NCBI GenBank assembly: GCA_022457155.1
Contig: JAJGOT010000210.1
Coordinates: forward strand, 1,282,501-1,346,500
Direction: 5' to 3'
Origin: Cladopsammia gracilis
Lineage: Eukaryota > Cnidaria > Anthozoa > Scleractinia > Dendrophylliidae
DNA: 64,000 bases
Under the pieces are notes generated by a model. That model was not told the DNA's origin. It searched no databases and saw only the letters and a list, made by a program, of their open reading frames with translations. Positions 1 to 13,800 of this stretch are shown here, piece by piece. Position numbers and translations under genes: made by a program. Position 1 is the stretch's first letter, and each line of letters opens with the position of its first letter.

Positions 1-1957
1 AATTGTAATGGAACTGTTGTTAACGGTTTCGAAAGTAATGACCCAAGGTGTTATCGACATTTTAAGGAAAGCAGCCGAGGAAAAACTGCAAAGATGGGTG
101 TGGTTGAGCTGGGGGTGCCGGAGGGGTTGCCAAGGGGGTTGCCTTATCCTCTTAAATATAATCCCCAGTGATAATAGCTTTAGCCTTGGCAAAGTTTGTT
201 ACCCCTAAGCGTTGGCCTTTGGAATATTTATACGGAAGTAATTGCACTGGTGTTTTATATACGTCTAAGGTTGCATGTTAAAGGTCGTTCATTAGCTGTT
301 TGTTGTTCAGTTGGACCTGCCAAAAAACACAAGAGCACTTGACTCGATGTTTAGAGATTATATACCCCTTGCACGTACGAATCACTAGTCCATAAAGAGC
401 TTCATTATTTATTCATCAGATTCATCTGTGGATCGTGGCCGCATCGCGCAAAGATGCAAATGATCAAACCACAGAGACAACTTTTTAAAATTCATAACGA
501 GGGAGTTTTGATAAGAAATCATGAAATTATCTTGACATCGACTGTTGTAGACGAAAGAGAAAACTCGTCTATTCGGTGAAACGATTCAAACTTTTTTAGT
601 TTTACATAGTATTAAATATTATTATAAAATTCATTAATAATTCATAAGGAAAATACAAAAGAAACTTTTGATACAGATCTCTGCTGAGCTAATTAGTATG
701 CATTAACTTTTGATACAGATCTCTACTCGTTGTTTCATTTCATAAGTCAGATAAAATATTCGCGTCCGATCTGTATGGGCGTTTACAATGGCTCGCCTAC
801 GGCTCGCCATTGTAAACGCTCATACAGATCCCCCGCTCATATTTTATCTATCACTTAAAGTAATGAGTAATCAAAATGGCAACAACTTGAATAAGCATCA
901 GTCTTTCTATAGCCTCTTCCAGGCGTTTAGATTGTGGGGAGCAGCGAAAAGCGCGCGTGGCGCTATAGAGTCGGCGCGACTACGGCACGCTGGTGGAGAT
1001 TTTGAGTATATATTTCATGCTAAATTGTAGAATAACATCTTAAAATTGGCGCCAGTCCGGATTCGCAGTCTTTGCTCAGTGTACAAACAGCTAGACTACC
1101 CTGGGTGCCAGAGGTTTTTATTTTTTAGTGAAAACGGCGAGTTTGAGCGGCGAAGCCGCGACAACGAGGCGTGTGCGGTTAATTTCACTTATGATATTCA
1201 GAGAACGGACCTCTGGATCCAGGGTGCAGCCAGACAGTTCACATTTTGTAAACAACCTATTGCAAGATCTTTATCATATCAAAGACTAAACTAGTGAGAA
1301 ATTCACTTTGTTTATACGCAATCTTGCATCAAGCGTCTAGTTATCGTAAGATTTCTTGGAAGAAAAGCGACAATGATTAAAAATAGCACGAATAAAAAAT
1401 ATTTAGTGTGTATATGTGTCATAAGTATGTGTGAAAGTTGTGACATTGTAAAATAAATGGAAGTCGTGATCTCCGCGCTGCAATCCCGCTCGATCATCGG
1501 TAACTTATTTGCTTAAGTTTAACGTAATTTGCATCGATGGAAAAATACAATTACTTACCGTTTGGTGGATTCTACTCAGTACAGCGAACAAACAACAACC
1601 AACTCCCTGATCGAAGTTCAAACGGCTTCCGTTCGTGCTTAAATGCATGTGTATTGCGTGATGATAATACATGCAAAGAGCACGTGGAACACGAATGAAA
1701 TCGCGTCCCCGCGCTGGCGCCTGGACACGAGGGAGCGCGCGTGACAAGGGAGCTTGTCGCTATTATGTCGTCACGTTAACAGAAAGTAACACGATACCGG
1801 CTTCATCAAAGCAAGCAGCAGCTAGTGAGGAAGTCTTGTTTTTCCGTCTTTGTCTTCAGTTGATAGGGTACTGCAATGGTGAGTGTTATTAAAAATATAT
1901 GCATCGTTCCGGAAAAATTATTAATACCTGGATACAAGCTTGCTTATTTTAATTTTT
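1..1957. other. Gene-free 5' flank
   Basis: Only short open frames occur here, with no recognisable domain. Besides the hairpin at 748-849, a small inverted repeat spans about 1097-1237 (arms CTGGGTGCCAGAG and CTCTGGATCCAGG). A spliced 5' leader exon of the downstream glutamate dehydrogenase could lie here, but none can be identified from sequence alone. Confidence 0.5.
748..849. repeat. Palindromic hairpin element
   Basis: An inverted repeat whose outer arms read GATAAAATAT and ATATTTTATC and whose inner arms are a near-perfect match around CGCCTACGGCTCG. It has the form of a short foldback MITE. Just upstream, at about 667-726, TTTTGATACAGATCTCT occurs twice as a direct repeat. No coding potential is seen. 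Confidence 0.7.
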
Positions 1958-2132
1958 TTACAACCATGCTCCGTCACGCGTGACCAGTATTTTTGAAAAT
2001 TTGAATTGAGTTTTCAAGTTCACGCGTCGGTTTTGTATTAAAATTCATTGAAAGATTCGTAATTCCCGTGAGAATTTTACCGCATTTTCGGGAACAAGCA
2101 GCAACAAAACATTATTTTATTTGAAATGTTAC

Positions 2133-2603
2133 ATATCCGAACAATAAACTGGAAAGGAGTTGACACTGGCTTGAATAAAAAACGTAAAAGCTGCTAAGAA
2201 CTAAAACGTTTTCTGTTTGTAAAAATAGACGTTTCGACTACAAAAACTCGAGTCTTCATCAGTGATGACAATTAACACATAACATGCAAATATATATAGT
2301 CTACAAATTATGCAGATATGCTGGTATATTGGCAGTCGTTTGTGATAATTAGTGGCTTTGTTTACGATTTCAATGCCAATATCTGCATAATTTGTAGACT
2401 ATATATATTTGCATGTTATGTGTTAATTGTCATCACTGATGAAGACTCGAGTTTTTGTAGTCGAAACGTCTATTTTTACAAACAGAAAACGTTTTAGTTC
2501 TTAGCAGCTTTTACGCTTTTTTATTCAAGCCAGTGTCAACTCCTTTCCAGTTTATAGTTATGAATCCTGGCTGCAATTTTACCATTTTTATATCCGAACA
2601 ATA
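2133..2603. mobile_element. Long inverted-repeat insertion with 14-bp target duplication and hammerhead-like motifs
   Basis: Arms at about 2143-2334 and 2371-2556 are near-perfect inverted copies. The insertion is bracketed by a 14-bp direct repeat, ATATCCGAACAATA, at 2133-2146 and 2590-2603, as expected from target-primed insertion. Each arm carries CTGATGA and GAAACGTC separated by a GACT/AGTC stem, the arrangement of a hammerhead ribozyme core. Here the nucleotides expected to form stem I are not complementary, so the motif is probably decayed. The inverted arrangement and the shared motif suggest a Penelope-related non-autonomous insertion; this is inference. Confidence 0.6.
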
Positions 2604-2631
2604 TTAGGTTTTTTATGCGTGTAGCGAAGTT

Positions 2632-3154
2632 AAGCCCGGTTTCCATATGATCGCTACGATCGCTGAAAAAAAAGTTCAGCGATCGTAGCGATCATATAGA
2701 ATCCACTCTCCGACGATCGTAGCGATCACAGCGACAACGATCGCTGCGATCGCTGTGATTCTATCTCAGCGATCGTGGCGATCGTAGCGATCGTAGAGAT
2801 CATATGGAAACCACTCTCCAGCGATCGCAGCGACAGCAAAAATACCAAGATGCACTGCCTACGCTCACTCAAAGGGTGCGATTTGGCCCTTTTTATGGAA
2901 GAAGTGCAAAGATAATACGACTGTCTTTATAACAAATTTTAAAAACAATTCACAGCCGCCATGTTGAATTTCAAGAATGGCGCGAAACGATATTGTCAGA
3001 CCCAGGTCCCCTCGATCTTCATTCACTTTCGCAGCGATCGTAGCGATCGCAGCGATCATATGGAAACCATCAATCGCTGCGATCGCTGAACTATTTTTTT
3101 TTCAGCGATCGCAGCGATCGCAACGATCGTAGCGATCATATGGAAACCGGGCTT
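2632..3154. mobile_element. MITE built of GATCGC repeats
   Basis: The ends are inverted copies beginning AAGCCCGGTTTCCATATGAT. The interior contains many copies of GATCGCTACGATC-like units in both orientations, giving multiple self-complementary segments around a short unique core (about 2840-3020). It is nested inside the 1958-3296 element. No transposase is present. Confidence 0.7.
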
Positions 3155-3636
3155 TATTTTTCCGTTAACTCGTGACTTTCAAAGTGTTTTCAAAAGACTT
3201 CATTCGGCTCGGCGCGCCGGCTCGACGTTACAAATAAACAAATGTTCATTTCAGTCTTGTGGATTACTGGTCACGCGTGACGGAGCATGGCTGTAACCGT
3301 AAAATAAGCATAATTTTAATTTAGTTTTCATAAAGCCAAGCATATTGATAAAAATATGATGTCATTTTATGTCAAGTCACTCTTTAGACAATTTAGCCCT
3401 CTATAGATTCCGTTGGCAAGCGATACGTTCCTTTACGGATCAATCCGGTGTCGGGCAATATCCATCGTTTAAGGTGGCTCTGTTGTAATTCGGATGAACT
3501 CGTCTATACCTTTTTTGCATGGCTTTAACGCGATGGTTTTAAAACTTTGGGAAAACTTACAGCTATCACCTGGCAACTGGATATGAAAGAATTAGATTAT
3601 ATTTAACAGGAGGAAAACATTTTTTAATGATATCAG

Positions 3637-3720
3637 AGCATTTAAGCTCTGATATCACTAAAAAGTGGGGTCCACTTTTCTGGAATCAGTTTATATTGAC
3701 TTAATCAGTTTATATTGACT
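3637..3720. repeat. Small palindrome and 18-bp direct repeat
   Basis: A short perfect hairpin (TGATATCAGAGC and its complement) lies at about 3628-3659. A tandem direct repeat, ATCAGTTTATATTGACTT, lies at about 3686-3721. Confidence 0.5.
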
Positions 3721-4408
3721 TGTAATACGTACCCTGACCAAGTTTCAGCAAAGTCGGTTATGCCGAAGTGCGTAGATATTGAGGGCACCTAAATTCAGCT
3801 CTGAAATTCTCTTGAAATTTTCTATGCTGTTTAAAAACAAGCTACGAACCCGAATTTCTGGGAGAAGCCTTCCCAATGTCGTTCTTAATTTTTAATCGTT
3901 CGAAAAAGAAAAAAAATGATTTGTACTGGTTCTTGGATCCTCAACAAAATTTGCACGGAAAGTTTTTTTTTTTTTTTTACAGAAATAGTGGTGTACAAAG
4001 TATCGACAGGTGGTAAAAAAAATAGTTGAGCCACGTTTAGCCTATCTTCTAGGAAGGAAGATCTCGCGCTCAAACGGTAACTGTAACTGTAACTGTAAAT
4101 CTATATTTAAACACGGTAAAATCACTGATCAGGAACCTAACCTAACTAACCTAAACAAATTACAAAGCTAACTACAACTAATCTAAGTAAACCTGTTTTT
4201 CATGAATGCCGTGTGTGAGTTAAATTAAAAATTCAGATAAGCTGATGGAAATCGAGCCTCCAATAGGGTAAAAGAAAATTGGAGTCACACCAACAAAACA
4301 AAATGTTAACGTCCATCGCCGTAATATTTCTATTGCGGTCAATACTGCATAAAAGAACACGATAGAGACATACGGCTTGCTCGTACTCAAACCTCCGCGG
4401 TTTCAGAA

Positions 4409-4693
4409 CACGCTAACAAGACCGGGCATTTTCCTATTTGGGACGAGGTTAAGTTTATTGACCGTGACCCACACTGGTACACCCGTAGAGTTAAAGAGGC
4501 CATCCACATAAGACTTCATCCTAATAACATCAACAGAGATAGTGGAATTGAAATTCCCGAAGCGTGGATGCCTACAATCAAGAAGCATAACAGCCGACCG
4601 ATATCAAATCGGACCGGAGAGGGAACAACATCTTTTCGGAATAATAATGAGGATCGAAATGCACCAATAGCAACAAGCCAACGTGCTACATAA
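4409..4693 (+). pseudogene. Penelope-like retroelement, C-terminal fragment of the RT/GIY-YIG protein
   Basis: A reading frame of about 94 codons, ending with TAA at 4691-4693, encodes the conserved tail of Penelope-like element proteins. It contains TGHFPIWDEVKFIDRDPHW, then YTRRVKEAIHIRLHPNNIN, RDSGIEIPEAW and MPTIKKHN. In complete elements this follows the reverse transcriptase and the GIY-YIG endonuclease; both are absent, so the copy is 5'-truncated, as is common for retrotransposons. It is followed 20-30 bp later by a hammerhead-ribozyme motif, and the next gene begins about 65 bp beyond that. The family assignment is by recognition of the conserved tail. Confidence 0.85.
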
Positions 4694-4716
4694 GCGACAC
4701 GTAACCAATCGACCTC

Positions 4717-4762
4717 ATCGCCTGATGAAGACTAGCAGTAATAGCAGTCGAAACGTCGCGAT
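4717..4762 (+). ncRNA. Hammerhead ribozyme motif (type I, Penelope-associated)
   Basis: The catalytic core is visible: CTGATGA at 4722-4728, a stem II pairing GACT with AGTC around a 12-nt loop, GAAA at 4750-4753, and the cleavage triplet GTC at 4755-4757. Stem I pairs perfectly: ATCGC (4717-4721) with GCGAT (4758-4762). There is one extra A between CTGATGA and stem II, a variant I recall from a natural viroid hammerhead. Stem III is only the self-complementary ACGT, too short for a monomer, so activity would need two copies pairing as a dimer. Hammerheads of this minimal form are known from Penelope-like elements, and a Penelope protein tail lies immediately upstream. Confidence 0.7.
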
Positions 4763-4773
4763 CAACATCTTAA

Positions 4774-6228
<1,455 letters not shown>

Positions 6229-6289
6229 GAGCGAGTTATGAAGGTTATTTCTAAGACATAATAACGTAGAAGTTTTCTTTTGTAAATTA

Positions 6290-6295
6290 AATAAA
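6290..6295 (+). terminator. Polyadenylation signal of the GDH gene
   Basis: AATAAA 62 bp after the GDH stop codon, in AT-rich 3' sequence. No other good signal is closer. Confidence 0.6.
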
Positions 6296-6509
6296 ATTAT
6301 GCTCATCACAGTCCGTTTAAATATCATCTGTATACTATTCAATTGTACCCATCTACATCCAAAGTTTCCCTCTGCACAAACACACAAAGTTCAAGAGCAA
6401 ATTATCGCGTTTATTCCATACACCTTTATATGCATTTATTTTTGTGTCATAGTAAAGGCACAGTCACTTCCTTTAATGTAGTTCCATGTTCAAATTGACA
6501 AACAGCTAC

Positions 6510-6625
6510 CTTGTGCTTCAGCTAACTTCTGCTTCAGCTAACTTCTAATTCAGCTAGCTTCTGCTTCAACTAACTTTGCTTCAGCTAACGTCTAATTCAG
6601 CGAACGTCTGACTCAGCTTCCTTCC
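6510..6625. repeat. Short degenerate tandem repeat (CTTCAGCTAA-type)
   Basis: About eight imperfect copies of a 12-15 bp unit resembling TTCTGCTTCAGCTAAC lie in the 3' flank of the GDH gene. No coding potential is seen. Confidence 0.6.
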
Positions 6626-6916
6626 ATTCCTTTGCCTCAGGTTTGTTTAGTGTTTCACTCGATAATGTTTAATATTACTTTGAGACTGAAGGATTTTCGA
6701 CAAAAAAACTGAGACTTTTCAGCTTAGAGATGCTTTGGATCAGGTTGAATTTACGGACACTTCTTTATCTGACTGTTCTTGATAATTTTCTTTCTTCTCT
6801 TTAAATGTCTCCTTCACAATGAACTGATTCTGTTAAGATAAACAAGATGTGGGTCAATTGTTCCACCCTGTCAGTCCTACATTTTGATTTTGATTGGGTG
6901 AGATAGAACAGTGCAT

Positions 6917-7000
6917 TATAATAATGATAATAATAATGATAATGATAATAATGATAATAATAATGATAATAATAATGATAATAAAACTAATAATGATAAC
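6917..7000. repeat. (ATAATG)n-type microsatellite
   Basis: A run of mixed GATAAT/AATAAT units. It directly precedes a LINE 3' fragment. Confidence 0.7.
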
Positions 7001-7008
7001 AGAACTTC

Positions 7009-7125
7009 CATCTGTACTCCTATTTCCCAAGAACGATCAGAGATTGGAACAGTCTTCCAGACGATGTAGTGCAAGCATCGACCTTGGCCTCCTTTAAACA
7101 GAGGCTTGCCAGTCTTGATTACTAG
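7009..7125 (+). pseudogene. LINE retrotransposon, C-terminal tail of the reverse transcriptase ORF
   Basis: The frame reads YFPRTIRDWNSLPDDVV, then QASTLASFKQRLASLDY, and stops at TAG 7123-7125. The RTIRDWNSLP signature is the usual C-terminus of CR1/L2-like non-LTR elements in invertebrates. The reverse transcriptase proper is missing. About 90 bp of AT-rich 3' tail follow. The fragment lies between the convergent ends of GDH and NUBP2. Confidence 0.75.
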
Positions 7126-7693
7126 ACATGACCACTCCTTTCTTTATTTATTGATTTGTTATTTATTAAGTTTTACTGTTATTATTGTGAATGTACATTT
7201 TTAACGCTTGCGAAAATGTTCAGAAGTGAAGGAGGCAAGTTTAATGGAAGAAGAAGAAGAAAATGATAATGACAATAAAAAAATAATGATAAAACTTTTA
7301 CTGGTCACCCAGGTAAAACACACATTAACAACTAAAAACTATCTGATATTTATCAAAATAAAATCCTATGTTATTAAAAAGTTATTGATACAATAATAAA
7401 AAAATATAAATATAAAATACTTAAACCAGTATAACTATTTAAAATTCAAGTGCTTTTCATCAACATTGTCTGTCAACATATAACCTGCAAGCAGGCACTC
7501 TTTTTCTCCCTGTACCCTTCCACTGACTTTCGTGCTTCAAAAAAGGAGTGCCTGATCGCAGGTTAGTCAGCATGTTTTCTTGGAGTTGTTTTTAAAACCT
7601 TTCTGCGACACTGGTTTCTTAAGGGATATCTTATTATTGTTCCAGAGGAGCATGTTGTTAAATCATCAGATATATTTACCTCAATTTTTACAG

Positions 7694-7839
7694 TCATCTA
7701 TTTGCATTGCTTTCCATATCTAACAGTTTAGATGTGATTTCATTTACTGCACTGAGGGTTGGTGAGTTTGGAAATAAGTTTATGAAGGCATGGCCTTCCT
7801 CTAATGATTGAGCTAAACTTGGATCCAATGGAATGCAAC
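7694..7839 (-). CDS. NUBP2: NUBP2 last exon
   Basis: Encodes [19 protein letters not shown] and the C-terminal helix, ending ESNANR and stop. The 3' splice site is TCTTCCAG. An obvious AATAAA was not located with confidence in the following 300 bp. Confidence 0.9.
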
Positions 7840-10800
7840 CTGGAAGAGAAGACAGAAAAAAATAAACAACTGAAGATGTAAAGTCTGAACAAGCCAATAA
7901 TCAGTCTTTAATTACTAATATAATTAAGTTAACTGTTACCTAAAAATGGAACATCACAGTTTTTTGCTAAGGCTTCCCCACCTCCTTTAGAAAACACATT
8001 TGTACATTCCTACAAGAATAGCAAAAGTCAGTTCCATTGAAAGAAAAAGCTAACTCAAGAAGCTTGTTTATATGTACTATGAAGTGACTAGGAGTATTAC
8101 TACTTCCCCTGGATGGAATGGGAGTTCTTCATTATCATTCATGGTTCCTGCTCCCCCCCCCCCCCCCCCAACCCTAATAGATAACACAAGTACACTGTAA
8201 ATTTATTTACACTTCTGTTTGGAACAAGATATGTAGAACTATTTGTTAGTATATATTTATTATCGACCTACACTGTAATTCAGCCATAGGCTGCGAGAGT
8301 GATAAATAAACAAATCATCATCATCATCATCATCAACTAGAATGACAAACATTGCACTTCAATAACATTACTCAGTATCTATCTCAGTTTAGATGATCAG
8401 TTTAGATCATTGGTCAGTGATGTGAAGCTGTCGGCCTTGTCTCCTACAGTGCATGCTAACTAGTTTACAGGAGACGTAAATAAGCCCATGTGACTATTTG
8501 TGTTCTGTCCTATTTCACATTCATGGCTTGGATGGGTGGAGGTGATTATTGTAGTGATATCAGCTGCTATAGGGGTTTTAACTGATAAGTGAAAAAATAA
8601 TTCTAGGAATAATGGACATGTACAAAGACAATAGTTACATGTTCTGTGCTTTTAAGTATTTCAGGGATAAGGGATAACCATTTGAAAAGCGATAAGGATA
8701 ATCCAACCCCCCACCAACCACCCCCCCCCCCCCCCCCAATACTTTATTTCAGGGCATCTCAGTTCCTATGAAATAATTTAGCTTGTGATGCAAACAAGAC
8801 ACTGTAGCAGGCATTACCTAATTACATATTTCATAATTACAGGCATTAAACTTCAGCATGAGCACTTACACTGCAATGAGGGCAGACAAATCCACTCATG
8901 TTTTCCACCACTCCCAAGATTGGAATTTTAGTTTTCTGGCAGAATGAGAGTTCTCTTCTCACATCTGACACAGCAACACTCTGGGGAATAGCAACTTGTT
9001 GAAGAGTTACAGTTTAAGAAAACCAGAGTGAGGCAATGGTCAAATGGGGGAACAAACAAAAATTTCAAGTTGGAAGTATTAACTTGCATGCAGACCTGCA
9101 TAATGCACACAAACATGCACATGTACAAAGTATGTTGTGGCAAGTCAGTTCAGAAGGAGTAAAAATACCCATAACATTTACTGATAGTCAGGGGTGTAAT
9201 CAGTCTTTTTGCAAGGGGGCGGTGATGGGGGGGGGGGGGGGTCCATTTTGTCCAAAATCAGTCACTCAAGACATCTCAGTTACATATTAGGCAGTCAAAA
9301 TGCAGGGAGGAAAAGTGAAGTGTCAGCTACCTAAAATAACACCAATTTCCTGTTTCTTGTTTTCACATTGAAATAGACTGCTCTTTTCTTGATTATTTTT
9401 TTGTAAGGATTCTGCTCTTAATTCTCATTAATTGGCCAAGAGGAATATACCTCATTTCTCCAAAAGGGGTGGGGGGGGGGGGGGGGGTGTTCTGGAAACT
9501 CTGGCACCCTTCCCTTGGTATGCTCCCCATAGTTGCTTAAGTGTGACCCTAACAAACTAAGCAGTAAAGAGACCAACTTGCTCTGGGGTGTCTTTCAATG
9601 ACTTTTTAATTTTCCAATAACTTGCATGCAACTTTGACCTTGAACAAAATAAATGGAAGTCTTTGCAAATCACTGTAAGTTGCTCAAGATAGGGTCAAAA
9701 GATAATGAGTTACAAAGCTTTATTCTGTTGCCACACCAGCATTTACTTACATCATTTTAAATGATCAATCTGCTTGTGTTTATGGTTAATATGTGTTACA
9801 TGCATATGTGAGCCACTTCTTAAAGAAATCATCACCGCACTAAAATAATCAATGTGAATAAAGTACACACCTGAGGGGTGGTGACAAGAATTGCTCCATC
9901 TGGGTTATAATGCCGCAGATTTTCAACCACTGTTATGTGTTCATCAGATGTCCCTGGATTTAAAACATAACAGGGTTAATTAAAGGTACCATCACTGTAC
10001 CACCTACATGTAACATCAAACTTTATTATTAAAAAAAATGCTGCATATAGCTATAGTTCTGACTTTTGAGTTGTGATGCTGTTTATTATGCTGTTCAAAG
10101 TGGTTCTAACTATTGAGTGTGAATAAAATCCTAAAGCGTGACCATTTAAATGAAAGCTATTGAGCAGTACTTTCCTGTGGTACTGTTTATTATGCTGTAT
10201 AGGGTGGTTTTAACGTTTGAGTCTGTGGGTAAAATCCTAAAGTGTGACCATTCAAATGAAAGCTACTGAGCAGTACTTTCCTGTGGTACTGTTTATTATG
10301 CTGTACAAGGTGGTTCTAACTTCTGAGTCTGTGGATGAAATCCTAAAGTGTGACTATTCAAATGAAAGCTATTGAGCAGTATTTTCCTGTGGTGCTATTT
10401 AGTATGTTGACAAAGCACAAGCTAGGATAAAATTCTTAAGTGTGACCATTCCAATGAAAACCATTAAGCATTTAACTTTTCCTGATTCCTTACCTGGAGG
10501 TGTGTCGATAATAAGGTAATCCAGTTCACCCCAACAAACATCTGATAGAAACTGCTTGATCATCGCTAGACCATAAACAATATTTTGAGAACTGGATGAA
10601 ATATGTATACAATTTAATAAAAAACAATGTGATATCAAGAGAGGAAAGCAGCTTTATTCACAGGTGATTTTCACATAGGTTTCTCTGTTTATATCTATTT
10701 CTAACTTGATAGTTTTTTGAGAAGAAAGAAATTAGACAGCAAAACCCTTGGAGTGAGGTGAGTCTGTCAACCAACAACAAACTCATCCCATATTACATCG

Positions 10801-13800
10801 AGGCTGAAAATCAAATGCGAGATGCATTGGTCACAGTTACAGCTGATAAGCTTTTTGTTATCCCTACATGTAGAATTCCTATGATAGTAGATAAAGGACA
10901 AATACAAGGTTTAAAAGATGTAAAATAATACCATTTTTCTTTGGCCCTCTCCACACCACACAATCATCTCGACTATTTAATAAGAATCCTATTGACATGA
11001 CTGCCAGTCGCTGATCCTTGTCTGTATAAACTGGAACCCAACTGAAATAAAGTACAAATTAAATATAATAATGGTAAATGTTATTTTCAGAAAATTGCAA
11101 TATCAGTATTTTAAATCTTGTTTGATTTGCCACCCACCCAGCAGAACATTGATGCACATCTTTGTCTTCAACATTCATCATTCTTGGAATGCTTGGTCCA
11201 CATAAATCAACATCCAAAATTCCAACCTGGAAGATCAAACCAAACGAAAACATTTAAATGCATTTGCCTTAAGTTGTGCTTTATAAAATGATCTGTATCT
11301 TGTATTTTAGTATCTAGCATGTATTATTATTATTAGAAGGCCTTGAGCACTGGGCGTATAGGCCAGCTGTGCACATCCTTTTTCGGGGGGATGCCCAAAA
11401 CTAAGATCTGGAGACATCTCTATTCATTTTGTAGACACCTCTCTTTTTCCACACTACCCACACCCCCAACCCCCCAGCCCACCTCCCATGATTACATGAT
11501 TTGAAATTGCCCTATAATGCATTGCAAATCCTTTTTTTTTAAGTCTTGGCTAAAAAGTCCAAGATGTCTGACCAACTTTGTAAAGTGTCTGATCAATGTT
11601 AAAGTCTAGAAGGATGTCTCCTGTTAAGCTAGAAGAATTATTTCCAACGCTGGAGAGGGGTGACTGGTGAAACGTAATTGTGCCCCCATCACCAAAAAAG
11701 ACCCTCTTCACCCCGGGGGGAGGGGGTACTCCCTATTATGGGCTATACAGGGATGCTCTGCCTGTAAGGGGTACTTTTTGAGGCTGGTCGAGGTATATGA
11801 AAGGGTAGGGATTTCACAAAGTATAGGAAAGGGTAGGGAAAACACGAGTTGAAGTATAAAAAAATGGTAGGAAAAACTGCCATTTTAGAATTATAAAAAG
11901 CACCTTTCAAAATATATTAAACAGATGCACGTAAAGGCTATATGTAATAATAATAAAAAAATCAATTTACAGGCCCGTAGCAGGGGGAGGGGCCCGGGGG
12001 GCCAGGGCCCCCCCAGAAATTCTGGAAACTATTTACTGCAACCAATGTTCTTCTTGGAAAACCCGAAACAAACAAAACGGATCGAACACTTAACTTACTA
12101 CAGCTACTACACTTTCTACAGTTACTACACTTACTATATTTACTACAGTTACTACACTTACTACAGCTCCTATACTTACTGCAGATACTACACTTACTAC
12201 AGTTACTACACCTACTACAGCTACTACACTTACTATAGATACTACACTTACTACACTTACTGCAGTTGCTACACTTACTACACTTACTACAGCTACTACA
12301 GTTAATACAGCTACTTCAGTTACTACACTTACTACACTTACTGCGATAAACGAACCTGTGACTGTCGAAAGAAGTCAACCCAGTGACTGTTCCAGATGAA
12401 GCACCTGTAACAGTGACTCAACTGCCAAACCAAACAAATAAATTCTCCACCAAGACCTTCGGTAATGATCCAAAGAAGAGGTCATTTCAACCCGTGTGGT
12501 TTGGGCAATTCAAGTGGTTACACTACGACCAGGGAAGAGACGCAGATTTGTCATATCTGCTTAAAAGCACTTCAACACAACATGATGACCTCCGCAAATG
12601 CTGATCCAACATTTACATTGGATGGCTTTAGCAACTGGAAAAATGCAACTGATAAGAAGAGAGAATTTCAAAAGCACGAAATGTCACATTCACATTTGGA
12701 AGCAGTGGAAAGATTTGATACTGCACCTGCAACACGGTCCGAGAAATTGGGAAACTGGTTAAAAAGCCACCACAACGAAATACAAAGTTAGACAAAATCA
12801 GAGCCGAAACAAAGAACGAATCACGAAGTGTGCATGCATTTTGCCCAACAAGATAGACTGTACATGGGAAAGCTTTAGCCTCGGTGATTAATAATCATTC
12901 CGAACTCATGAAACTTTAATTTGGGACTGGTCGCTAACTGTATCAAAAGATACGGAAATGAAAGCGAGAATTCAAGGTGTTCAAAGTATGATGACAGTTT
13001 TAAGTTTTTACTTTAGCTGTTCTTTAGGGGAGCGACTTCTGAAACAAACTGACAATCTGAGTCGCGCTTTGGAGGATTCATCCACTTCAGCAGCTCAAGG
13101 GAACAGACTTGCCCAGGATGTGATGGAAACTTTATCGAAATATAGATCTGATCTATATTTCAAGTATTGATATATATTTCAAGTATTGATCTGTTTTGGA
13201 CTCGAATTTTGCAGCAAAACCACTCAGGCTGAAGTTCAGGACATTGAAGACCCGAAGCTACCCAGGAAGTGCAAAGCTCTAGTGCGGCAAGAGATTGGAG
13301 AGCAGAATACACATTACTTTCCCCAAACCCCCAAAGATCATCACAAACAAATCTATTTTGCTGCGATAGATAATACAACTGATTGCATCTCTTCACGCTT
13401 GACCAAGCAGATTTCAAGATCAACCAGAACGTCCAGGAGTTCCTTTTGAAGTCGTTTGCTGGTGAAGCATGGGATGAAGAGTTCACTCAAGTGGTCAACA
13501 CGTATGGTGAAGATTTGGATCATTTCAAGTTAGAAGCGCAGCTACGTCTCTTACCCACAACTGCAGAGTCTATGGGATTTGACAGGTCTCATTTTGATGT
13601 TAATGATGTTGTTACCTTCTTCCGATCTCTCGATGGCTCCCGCAAATTACTTTTAAGTGAAGTTTGAACGCTGGGAAGGTTGCTTCTGCCGGCAACAAAT
13701 GCCGTCAGTGGAAGATCATGTTTTGCTTTGAAGCGAGTCAAAACTTATTTACGATCAACAACTGGCGATTCCAGACTTAATTAACCATTTGATGCTACTT

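Larger units (their letters stand above)
1958..3296. mobile_element. DNA element with 32-bp terminal inverted repeats, carrying two nested insertions
   Basis: The left end (1958-1989) and right end (3265-3296) are inverted copies of a 32-bp terminus with one mismatch, built around GCTCCGTCACGCGTGACCAG. Inside sit two younger elements: a long palindrome at 2143-2589 and a GATCGC-rich element at 2632-3154. With both removed, only about 370 bp of non-coding sequence remain, so this is a non-autonomous element. No clear target-site duplication was found. Confidence 0.7.

Noticed and set aside
11925..12305. Tyr-rich open frame
   Set aside because: Produced by the TACTACACT minisatellite within the hAT element.
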